A stretch of DNA of 8,483 nt, taken from assembly GCA_030632545.1 (NCBI GenBank), contig DAOVUO010000087.1:1-8483 (forward strand), in the 5' to 3' direction. The DNA is from Bacteroidales bacterium. Its GTDB lineage: Bacteria; Bacteroidota; Bacteroidia; Bacteroidales; DYOH01. Below, one piece after another: positions 1 through 6,536 of the stretch (position 1 is the stretch's first letter; every line of letters starts with the position of its first letter). The translations under genes and the position numbers were made by a program. The notes under the pieces were generated by a model. The model was given only the letters and a program-made list of their open reading frames with translations, did no database searches and was not told the DNA's origin.

Positions 1-279
1 AATTAATAGCGTTTTAATGTAATTATCTGCTACAGAAAAAGGAAGATTTGGATCATTACGAAATAGTTTGATATTATAGCCATCATACCTATTTAATCCA
101 TCATAGGTACCAATCCATATAAAGCCGTGTTGATCTTGACCAATTGAGCTAATTGAATTTTGCGACAAACCCTTTTGATTTGAAAGATGAACAAATCTAA
201 AATACAATTCTTGTGAATAAGTATAATTATTTACTAAAAGTAATGCTGCAAAAAATATGATGGAGTAAAACTGTTTCAT
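1..279 (-). CDS. Propeller-type sensor protein (reg_prop), N-terminal part only
   Basis: The first 93 codons of a minus-strand gene are present; the rest lies beyond the left edge. The product starts MKQFYSIIFFAALLLVNNYT and has a likely signal peptide (about residues 1-23, ending in YSQ), so the following part should be periplasmic. Residues 37-46 (GLSQNSISSI) and 48-73 (QDQHGFIWIGTYDGLNRYDG and onward) match the start of a two-component-regulator propeller and its first blade, with the WIGTxDGLNRYDG signature. In Bacteroidota such N-termini belong to hybrid histidine kinases, SpoIIE-type phosphatases or other signalling outputs; which one applies here cannot be seen. The ATG overlaps the stop of the upstream SiaB-like gene by one base (TAATG), suggesting translational coupling and a shared pathway. 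Family call is firm; output domain unknown. Confidence 0.85.
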   Translation of the reverse strand, partial: MKQFYSIIFFAALLLVNNYTYSQELYFRFVHLSNQKGLSQNSISSIGQDQHGFIWIGTYDGLNRYDGYNIKLFRNDPNLPFSVADNYIKTLLI

Positions 280-815
280 TACTTATTTATTTTGGTGGCA
301 ATGGCAATAAACTTTCTATCATTAAACTGCTCACCAACTAAGTATTCCAAATGGTTTTCGGATGTGAGTGATACTTGAATTAAACCAATATTAGCACCTC
401 CTTTTACACCTTGTGGCAATGCTCTTCTTTCTCTTTTATATTTTCTTAAGTCATCTCTTTCTAATGAATTAATTTTTGAAATATGCGAAACAATATTTCC
501 TACAACCTCATTAGATGCCATATTACCAGTAGCGATAGTAAAATAATCATCACTTTCTTTAATAATAAAAATTCCTTGCCCCATATCATGTTCTCCAAGC
601 TTCTGTCTTTCTAATGAATACAATGAAACATTTTGTGCTAATTCAAGAAATATTTTAAATAATTTCTTTTTCAAACGCTCGTTAGTATTTACATTAGTTT
701 CAATATTTTGAGCTAGAATAGTCAAAATAGAGATATCAAATATCCCTTGATAAGCAACAATTACATTTCCATCGTGTATATCAGCAATAAGTAAAGAGCT
801 CATTTTTGGAGGCAT
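279..815 (-). CDS. SiaB-like (DUF6272) protein kinase
   Basis: Encodes 178 residues, a usual length for the SiaB/DUF6272 family. The fold is histidine-kinase-like: residues 58-62 (ELAQN) look like the N-box with its metal-binding Asn, and residues 139-145 (GGANIGL) look like the glycine-rich ATP-lid box. In Pseudomonas, SiaB phosphorylates the small protein SiaC and is opposed by the PP2C phosphatase SiaA, controlling aggregation; a similar switch is inferred here, but no SiaC gene is in the window. There is no signal peptide or membrane segment, so it should be cytoplasmic. The start at 815 lies 22 bases after a good -7 element; a second Met at residue 5 is possible. Its TAA overlaps the ATG of the downstream propeller sensor. 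I recognise the family from sequence memory, not from a search. Confidence 0.8.
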   Translation of the reverse strand: MPPKMSSLLIADIHDGNVIVAYQGIFDISILTILAQNIETNVNTNERLKKKLFKIFLELAQNVSLYSLERQKLGEHDMGQGIFIIKESDDYFTIATGNMASNEVVGNIVSHISKINSLERDDLRKYKRERRALPQGVKGGANIGLIQVSLTSENHLEYLVGEQFNDRKFIAIATKINK

Positions 816-837
816 AGTTCAACTATTTATATTACTA

Positions 838-845
838 CAAATCTA
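838..845 (-). promoter_or_regulatory. Bacteroidota-type -7 element for the SiaB-like gene
   Basis: On the minus strand the sequence TAGATTTG matches TAnnTTTG exactly. A TTTTG at 874-870 could be the -33 element, but the spacer is 24 bases rather than the usual 19-20 or so, so the upstream half is doubtful. Transcription would start near 832, giving a leader of about 16 bases before the ATG at 815. Confidence 0.5.
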
Positions 846-900
846 GTAAAAAAAAACTCATATCTTAAACAAAATTAACACTAATATACTTTTTTTTTTT

Positions 901-908
901 TATACTTG
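901..908 (+). promoter_or_regulatory. Probable -7 element for fabG
   Basis: TATACTTG matches TAnnTTTG with one mismatch and lies 37 bases before the fabG ATG. No TTG occurs at the expected -33 distance. It is directly preceded by a run of T that reaches 12 bases (890-901), which may affect promoter spacing if its length varies. Confidence 0.4.
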
Positions 909-945
909 CGAAACAATTAAAACCCAAAGACAAAAATAACAGATT

Positions 946-1692
946 ATGAAATTATTGGAAAACAAGTGGGCAGTAGTAACTGGTGCATCTAAAGGTATTG
1001 GAAAAGCGATTGCACTTAAATTTGCCGAGCATGGTGCAAATATAATTTTTACTGATTTAAAAATTGATGAAAGTTCAGAAGAATTAAAAAAAGAACTACA
1101 AGCTTTTGGTGTTCAAGCAAAGGCTTTTGCATTTGACGTTAGTGACTTTAATGCAGTTAAAAATTTTGCAGATGAAGTTATTAAGGAATTTGGCGCACCT
1201 GATATTTTTGTAAATAATGCAGGAATTTCTATCGACAATCTAATTCTTAGGTTGGAAGAAAACCAATGGGACAAAGTAATAAACGTAAATTTAAAATCTA
1301 TGTTTAATACGGTTAAAAATTTTGCACCTGCGATGCTTAAAAAACGTAAAGGCTCAATTATTAATATGGCTTCCGTAGTTGGTGTTGGTGGTAATGCGGG
1401 TCAATCCGTATATTCTGCATCAAAAGCTGGTGTTATTGGTTTTACAAAATCTATTGCAAAGGAAGTAGGATCAAGAAATATACGCTGTAATGCAATTGCG
1501 CCAGGCTTTATAGAAACTGATATGACTGCACAATTAGATGCAAAAATAAAAGAAGAATGGATTAAAATGATACCATTACGTAGAGCTGGAACTCCAGAAG
1601 ATGTTGCTAATACCGCATTATTTTTAGCCTCTGATTTATCAACTTATATTACTGGCGAAGTAATCATGCTTAATGGCGCAATGCCACTGTAA
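946..1692 (+). CDS. fabG: 3-oxoacyl-[acyl-carrier-protein] reductase
   Basis: A 248-residue classical short-chain dehydrogenase/reductase, the usual FabG length. It would reduce 3-oxoacyl-ACP to 3-hydroxyacyl-ACP with NADPH in each cycle of fatty acid elongation, in the cytoplasm. Visible motifs: cofactor loop TGASKGIG (12-19), D64 in the FDVSD segment, NNAG (90-93), the Asn of NVNL (115), catalytic S143, Y156 and K160 (YSASK), and PG at 186-187 before the substrate loop. The C-terminus reads NGAMPL where many FabG proteins have a GGM-type ending, a minor variation. Other SDR enzymes share these motifs; FabG is favoured by overall similarity and length, but no acpP or fabD/fabF neighbours are present to confirm it. 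A VWA membrane-protein gene follows after 10 bases, probably in the same transcript. Confidence 0.88.
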   Translation: MKLLENKWAVVTGASKGIGKAIALKFAEHGANIIFTDLKIDESSEELKKELQAFGVQAKAFAFDVSDFNAVKNFADEVIKEFGAPDIFVNNAGISIDNLILRLEENQWDKVINVNLKSMFNTVKNFAPAMLKKRKGSIINMASVVGVGGNAGQSVYSASKAGVIGFTKSIAKEVGSRNIRCNAIAPGFIETDMTAQLDAKIKEEWIKMIPLRRAGTPEDVANTALFLASDLSTYITGEVIMLNGAMPL

Positions 1693-1702
1693 TAAACATA
1701 TT

Positions 1703-3757
1703 ATGAATTTTGGAATTGACTTTTTGAATCCAATATATTGGGTTTTTATTGGCATTATATTTATTGCTATATTGGCTTATTGGCTCTACATTTTAGGACA
1801 AAAAAGTCAAATTCCATTCTTTTTGCGAACGATATTGTTCCTTTTTCGTTTTTTAGCACTTAGCTTAGTTATGCTATTGCTATTAAAACCAATAATAAAA
1901 ATCAATAAAAATAATGTTGAAAAACCAATTGTGCCTATTTTTATTGATAATAGCAAATCCATCAACCTTCAATTTAATACCGATTCCTTTAATGTAGCCA
2001 TCAATAAATTTAAGGAAAATTTATTGAATCTAAATAATGATATAGATTTTAAATTTATTTCATTTGGTGATAAAATTAATGGAAAAAAAGCTATCGAGTT
2101 GAACGAAAAACAAACAGACATTTCACAAATTTTTAATTATATAGATAATAATTTCTCAGGCAAAAATCTAGCTGCTATAGTTTTGCTGAGTGATGGTAAT
2201 TATAATAAAGGAAGTGAACCAACATACTTAGCTGAATCTTCGGAAGTACCATTTTTTACTATTGGTTTAGGATCTGAAAATAGAATTAAAGATGCTAGTA
2301 TAGAAAAAATCATTTATAATAAAATTGCTTATAAAAATACTAAAGCACAAATTAAAATAAATATAAGCGCATATCAATTGGCTGGAAAAAAAACGGTATT
2401 AAAAATATCTAAAGACAATAAAATTATTTATTCTGTACCTATTTACGTAAAATCAAATAATTATTTTACTGAAAAAATAATTGAATTAGATATTAAGGAA
2501 ACTGAAATTATAACTTTAGATATTGAATTACTTGCTTTACAAGAAGAGAAAAACAAGAAAAATAACTCTCGAAAAATAGCTATAAAAGTAGAGGATAAAA
2601 AAACTAAATGGCTAATTTTAGGTAGCAGTCCTCATCCAGATATGGCCGCTTTTTATAAAGCTTTAAGCACAAATCTCAATTTTGAGGTTAAATCTAGTCT
2701 TTTATCAAAATATAATAAAAACTTCAAACCCGATGCTATTATTTTGCACCAATTGCCCGACAATTCAAGTGATTGGACAAACTTTGCAGTTGAAAACGAT
2801 TTAAATAATATACCTAAACTAATTATTGTAGGTAAAAATACAATTTTTAAATTACTCAATAAGTATAATTGGGGTCAGCAAACTACACTCGTAAATAAAC
2901 AAATTGATTTTTCGCAAGCTGAATTTAATTCGTTACAAAGTTTAATAAGTTTTGAGCCTATTTTTAATAATTTAGTTCGAGAAGAATCGCAAGTTACAAC
3001 ACTATATACAAAATATCAATTATCAAGTGATGCAACTATTTTGTTGTACCGAGTTTTTAAAGATATTATTACAAAAGATCCACTTTTAGTATCATTCCCA
3101 AGTAAGAAAAGTATTTTTTTAAATGCTACTGGAATATGGAAATGGGCAGTAAATGATTACGTAAAAAATGGAACACAATCAAATTTTCAGGATTTTGTAA
3201 ATAAAATCGCATCCCATTTACTTACTAAAAGACAAAATAAAACTTACTTAAAATATAAAAATATTGTAGAAGAAGGCGAAACTATTGTTTTTGATTTTTT
3301 TAATGCAGATAGCCTCATACTAAAAACTAATCCAAAAATCAAGATTAACAATTCGATATATAGTTTTAAAAAAATTAGTGAATTACATTATAGAACAAGC
3401 TTTTATTCTGATTCCTTAGGATCTCAAAATTTTATTTTCGAAGCGATTTTTGAAAATGGCAAAAAATATAGAGAAAATTCCAGTTATTATTGTACTCAAA
3501 ATTTTATAGAATATCAACAATCAAAGTCAAATTTGGTTTTACTTCGTCAAATAGCGTATCGTAGCAATGGAAGCTATTTACATTGGGAAAATAAAGAGCA
3601 CCTAATGGATAGCATTAATAGTAAAGTAAAATTAAGAAGCATTATCACACAATATACTCAAGTGGATGATTTTATCCATTTAAAAAGCTTGTTTTTTATA
3701 ATACTTATATTATTAATACTTGAATGGGCTGTGAGAAAATACTTCAGCCTTGACTAA
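1703..3757 (+). CDS. Membrane-anchored VWA-domain protein
   Basis: Starting at the ATG at 1703 the product has 684 residues. An in-frame ATG at 1673 would overlap fabG by 20 bases and add a charged, poorly hydrophobic stretch, so the later start is preferred. Two N-terminal membrane segments (about 10-31 and 40-62) are followed by a VWA-like domain: DNSKS (82-86) fits the metal-binding DxSxS motif, T138-D139 could supply the conserved Thr, and SDG (163-165) the third loop. Residues about 195-300 look beta-rich and Ig-like. From 301, WLILGSSPHPD and then DAIILHQLP (344-352) resemble the glutamine-amidotransferase-like domain seen in Bacteroidota VWA proteins. A last membrane helix lies at about 663-678 with a short charged tail. 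The bulk is expected to be periplasmic. Its function is not established; envelope or complex assembly is a guess. Confidence 0.8.
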   Translation: MNFGIDFLNPIYWVFIGIIFIAILAYWLYILGQKSQIPFFLRTILFLFRFLALSLVMLLLLKPIIKINKNNVEKPIVPIFIDNSKSINLQFNTDSFNVAINKFKENLLNLNNDIDFKFISFGDKINGKKAIELNEKQTDISQIFNYIDNNFSGKNLAAIVLLSDGNYNKGSEPTYLAESSEVPFFTIGLGSENRIKDASIEKIIYNKIAYKNTKAQIKINISAYQLAGKKTVLKISKDNKIIYSVPIYVKSNNYFTEKIIELDIKETEIITLDIELLALQEEKNKKNNSRKIAIKVEDKKTKWLILGSSPHPDMAAFYKALSTNLNFEVKSSLLSKYNKNFKPDAIILHQLPDNSSDWTNFAVENDLNNIPKLIIVGKNTIFKLLNKYNWGQQTTLVNKQIDFSQAEFNSLQSLISFEPIFNNLVREESQVTTLYTKYQLSSDATILLYRVFKDIITKDPLLVSFPSKKSIFLNATGIWKWAVNDYVKNGTQSNFQDFVNKIASHLLTKRQNKTYLKYKNIVEEGETIVFDFFNADSLILKTNPKIKINNSIYSFKKISELHYRTSFYSDSLGSQNFIFEAIFENGKKYRENSSYYCTQNFIEYQQSKSNLVLLRQIAYRSNGSYLHWENKEHLMDSINSKVKLRSIITQYTQVDDFIHLKSLFFIILILLILEWAVRKYFSLD

Positions 3758-3765
3758 TGGAAAAA

Positions 3766-3860
3766 TGTCGTTCTGGCAGATTTACTGACAATAAACATAA
3801 GTTTAACTACTCTAAAATGCCAGTTTTTCATTAAATTAAGTCTATTAGCTGACAAGTCAT
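3766..3860. promoter_or_regulatory. Cluster of TGACA/TGGCA half-sites upstream of dnaK
   Basis: The gap before dnaK contains CTGGCA (3773-3778) and its exact reverse complement TGCCAG (3818-3823), CTGACA at 3785-3790 and again at 3849-3854, and the small inverted repeat TGAC-aa-GTCA (3850-3859). TGTCG sits at 3766-3770. These look like binding half-sites for an activator or repressor acting on the sigma-54-like promoter about 100 bp further down. The regulator is unknown, and such short motifs could recur by chance in 262 bp. Confidence 0.3.
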
Positions 3861-3954
3861 TTTCTCTATTTTTTAATACCCTTATCTTAAACAGGCAGCA
3901 AGCTACTATTTTTCAATAGCTTAAACGCCAAACACTAAATTTCATTCTTTTGGC

Positions 3955-3970
3955 TGGCATAGTGATTGAT
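3955..3970 (+). promoter_or_regulatory. Sigma-54-like (-24/-12) promoter for dnaK
   Basis: TGGCATAGTGATTGAT aligns with the sigma-54 pattern TGGCAyr-N4-TTGCw: the -24 GG (3956-3957) and the -12 position (3968-3969) are 10 bases apart as required, but the -12 dinucleotide is GA rather than GC. Transcription would begin near 3980, leaving a leader of about 40 bases. No good TAnnTTTG element is visible in this gap; the nearest are TATTTTTT (3867) and TATTTTTC (3907), each with one mismatch at the key G. Confidence 0.42.
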
Positions 3971-4019
3971 TAAAGCAAGTCGAATAAATAGAACTAAAAA
4001 TAATTAAATTTAAATAGCA

Positions 4020-5942
4020 ATGGGAAAAATTATTGGAATAGACTTAGGTACAACAAATTCCTGCGTTGCGGTAATGGAAGGCAACGAACCTGTTGTAATT
4101 CCTAATAGCGAAGGAAAACGCACAACACCATCAATGGTAGCTTTTTTAAAGAATGGAGAGCGTAAAGTTGGCGATCCAGCAAAACGTCAGGCAATTACAA
4201 ATCCTACAAAAACTATATTTTCGATCAAACGATTCATGGGCGAAACTTTTGGTAATGTGAGTAAAGAAATTTCACGCATGCCATATAAAGTTATTCAAGG
4301 TGAAAACAATACACCACGTGTTGAAATTGATGATAGAAAATATACACCTCAAGAAATTTCAGCTATTATTCTTCAAAAAATGAAGAAAACAGCCGAAGAT
4401 TATTTAGGACAAGAAGTATCAGAAGCGGTTATTACAGTACCTGCTTATTTTAACGATTCACAGCGACAAGCAACAAAAGAAGCTGGCGAAGTTGCAGGAT
4501 TACAAGTTCGTCGTATTATTAACGAACCTACTGCTGCTGCATTAGCTTATGGCCTTGATAAAAAAGATCAAGACATGAAAATTGCCGTGTTTGATTTAGG
4601 TGGTGGTACTTTTGATATTTCTATATTAGAATTAGGCGATGGTGTATTCGAAGTAAAATCTACTAATGGTGATACTCACTTAGGTGGAGACGATTTCGAC
4701 CATGTAATTATTGATTGGCTTGCTGAAGAATTTATAAAAGAGGAGAATATTGATTTACGTAGAGATCCAATGGCTCTTCAACGTTTAAAAGAAGCAGCAG
4801 AAAAAGCCAAAATTGAATTATCAAGCGCTAGCAGCACAGAGATAAATTTACCTTATATAATGCCAGTTGATGGTATTCCAAAGCACTTAGTAAAAACTTT
4901 ATCGCGTGCAAAATTTGAGCAATTAGCAGATAAATTAATACAAGCCACAATTGCTCCATGTAAAACTGCTTTAAAAGACTCTGGGTTAAACACTTCTGAA
5001 ATCGACGAAGTAATTCTAGTAGGTGGTTCTACACGTATGCCTTCTATACAAAAAGTAGTACAAGATTTCTTCGGAAAAGCACCTTCAAAAGGTGTAAATC
5101 CTGACGAAGTTGTAGCTGTTGGTGCGGCAATTCAAGGCGGTGTTTTAACTGGTGAAGTAAAAGACGTTCTTTTATTAGATGTAACTCCACTTTCTTTAGG
5201 CATTGAAACCATGGGTGGCGTTATGACTAAATTAATTGAATCGAACACTACAATTCCATCTAAAAAAACTGAAGTATTTACAACTGCTTCTGATAACCAG
5301 CCATCAGTTGAAATTCATGTATTACAGGGTGAACGTTCAATGGCAAGAGATAATAAAACTATCGGCAGATTCCATTTAGACGGAATTCCACCAGCACAAA
5401 GAGGTGTACCTCAAGTTGAAGTTATTTTTGATATAGATGCAAATGGTTTGCTACACGTATCAGCAAAAGATAAAGGTACTGGTAAATCGCAAAGTATTCG
5501 TATTGAAGCTTCATCTGGATTAAGCGCAGACGAAATTGAAAAAATGAAGCAAGAAGCCGCTGCAAATGCTGATGAAGATAAAAAAACAAAGGAACGTATT
5601 GATAAACTTAATGGTGCAGACAGTTTAATTTTCCAAACTGAAAAACAATTAAGCGAATTTGGCGACAAATTACCTTCCGACAAAAAAGCACCAATTGAAG
5701 CTGCTTTGCTTAAGCTTAAAGAAGCTCACAAAAGCGAGGATATTGAAGCTATTGACACTGCTACTGCAGAATTAAATAGTGTATTCCAAGCTGCATCACA
5801 GGATATGTACAATGCTCAGAATGAAGGTGCTCAACAAGACCCTAATTTCCAAGATGCTAATTTCAACAATCCTAAAGCTGAAAACCAAGAGAAAAAAGGC
5901 GAAAATGATGTAACTGATGTTGATTTTGAAGAAGTAAAATAA
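4020..5942 (+). CDS. dnaK: Molecular chaperone DnaK (Hsp70)
   Basis: A full-length 640-residue Hsp70 (E. coli DnaK has 638). It binds exposed hydrophobic segments of client proteins in the cytoplasm in an ATP-driven cycle with DnaJ and GrpE. The nucleotide-binding domain (about 1-380) has phosphate loops GIDLGTTNS (6-14) and FDLGGGTFDIS (191-201), catalytic K70, P141 and T197, and the adenosine motif VGGSTRMPS (334-342). The interdomain linker VLLLDVTP is at 383-390, the substrate-binding beta domain at about 393-500, and the helical lid at about 500-600. A Gln/Asn-rich tail leads to the C-terminus DVDFEEVK, the EEVK-like end typical of bacterial DnaK. It is monocistronic by appearance: a long control region lies upstream and a strong terminator directly downstream; no dnaJ or grpE is adjacent. 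The start follows an A-rich leader without a Shine-Dalgarno. Confidence 0.98.
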   Translation: MGKIIGIDLGTTNSCVAVMEGNEPVVIPNSEGKRTTPSMVAFLKNGERKVGDPAKRQAITNPTKTIFSIKRFMGETFGNVSKEISRMPYKVIQGENNTPRVEIDDRKYTPQEISAIILQKMKKTAEDYLGQEVSEAVITVPAYFNDSQRQATKEAGEVAGLQVRRIINEPTAAALAYGLDKKDQDMKIAVFDLGGGTFDISILELGDGVFEVKSTNGDTHLGGDDFDHVIIDWLAEEFIKEENIDLRRDPMALQRLKEAAEKAKIELSSASSTEINLPYIMPVDGIPKHLVKTLSRAKFEQLADKLIQATIAPCKTALKDSGLNTSEIDEVILVGGSTRMPSIQKVVQDFFGKAPSKGVNPDEVVAVGAAIQGGVLTGEVKDVLLLDVTPLSLGIETMGGVMTKLIESNTTIPSKKTEVFTTASDNQPSVEIHVLQGERSMARDNKTIGRFHLDGIPPAQRGVPQVEVIFDIDANGLLHVSAKDKGTGKSQSIRIEASSGLSADEIEKMKQEAAANADEDKKTKERIDKLNGADSLIFQTEKQLSEFGDKLPSDKKAPIEAALLKLKEAHKSEDIEAIDTATAELNSVFQAASQDMYNAQNEGAQQDPNFQDANFNNPKAENQEKKGENDVTDVDFEEVK

Positions 5943-5960
5943 TAAAATAATTCTTACTTT

Positions 5961-5989
5961 AAGGGCTCACATTTTGTGAGCCCTTTTTT
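5961..5989 (+). terminator. Intrinsic terminator of dnaK
   Basis: AAGGGCTCAC (5961-5970) pairs perfectly with GTGAGCCCTT (5976-5985) around the five-base loop ATTTT, and the T run reaches 5989. It begins 18 bases after the dnaK stop. The six-base T run also gives the left arm some A-T pairing. Confidence 0.92.
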
Positions 5990-6005
5990 ATTTAAATTAT
6001 TTAAT

Positions 6006-6374
6006 ATGAAAATTTTAGGAAATATAATTTGGTTTGTTTTTGGTGGCGTATTTGTTGCCATAGAATATTTTATATCTAGTATACTTATGATGATAACAAT
6101 TATAGGTATTCCTTTTGGAATTCAAACAATGAAACTAGGAATATTGGCACTCTGGCCATTTGGCTCTGAAGTTAAAGATACACCACAAACGAATAGTTTT
6201 TTAAATTTATTAATGAATATTATTTGGATTCTTATTGGAGGATTTTGGATAAGTATCACACACCTTGTTTTTGCGCTAATTTTTGCTATTACTATTATTG
6301 GAATTCCATTTGCACAACAACATATTAAACTAGCTATTTTAGCACTTGTGCCATTTGGAAAAACAATTGTCTAA
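6006..6374 (+). CDS. YccF-family (DUF307) inner membrane protein
   Basis: Encodes 122 residues from the ATG at 6006. A GTG at 5976 would extend it by 10 residues but lies inside the dnaK terminator stem, so it is rejected. The protein is an internal duplication: NIIWFVFGG (5-13) with TIIGIPFGIQTMKLGILALW up to PFG, and NIIWILIGG with TIIGIPFAQQHIKLAILALV up to PFG. Each half has hydrophobic segments around a conserved IIGIPF-Q-KL-LAL-PFG block, the hallmark of the YccF family of small inner-membrane proteins. The biochemical role of the family is not known to me. The ATG is only 16 bases beyond the terminator T run, leaving almost no room for a separate promoter, so it may depend on read-through from dnaK or on a promoter inside the dnaK 3' end. 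Confidence 0.85.
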   Translation: MKILGNIIWFVFGGVFVAIEYFISSILMMITIIGIPFGIQTMKLGILALWPFGSEVKDTPQTNSFLNLLMNIIWILIGGFWISITHLVFALIFAITIIGIPFAQQHIKLAILALVPFGKTIV

Positions 6375-6536
6375 CTCACAATAGTTTACTTGCTGTTTGG
6401 AAAAATATTGACTTTAAAACAATCACGTAAATTCACTCTTTTTTGTTTGCTTAATTTTTGTCAAAAAAAAAGAAAAAAAGCTAACACGAACAACTAATTA
6501 TAATTTTAATGCGTTTCAAAACACAAATAAAAAAAC

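Noticed and set aside
890..901. Run of 12 T as a terminator tail
   Set aside because: No stem precedes it on the plus strand, and it lies between divergent gene starts, where it is more likely part of promoter spacing.
1673..1702. An upstream in-frame ATG that would add 10 residues to the VWA protein
   Set aside because: It overlaps the fabG coding end, and the added residues are not hydrophobic; the start at 1703 opens directly into a membrane segment.
2653..2859. Minus-strand open frame inside the VWA gene
   Set aside because: Antisense to a well supported coding region, with no recognisable domain.
3757..3831. A 24-codon open frame whose ATG overlaps the VWA gene stop (TAATG)
   Set aside because: Very short, no recognisable features, and it lies across the probable operator motifs upstream of dnaK.
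3901..3921. Small inverted repeat CTATT-tttc-AATAG as a terminator of the VWA gene
   Set aside because: A weak five-pair AT-rich stem with no T run after it, about 145 bases from the stop.
5411..5683. Minus-strand open frame inside dnaK
   Set aside because: Antisense shadow of a highly conserved gene; its Ser/Phe-rich composition mirrors the Lys/Glu-rich DnaK lid.
5976..6005. A GTG start that would lengthen the YccF protein
   Set aside because: It sits in the dnaK terminator stem, and the YccF family begins at about MKILGNIIW.
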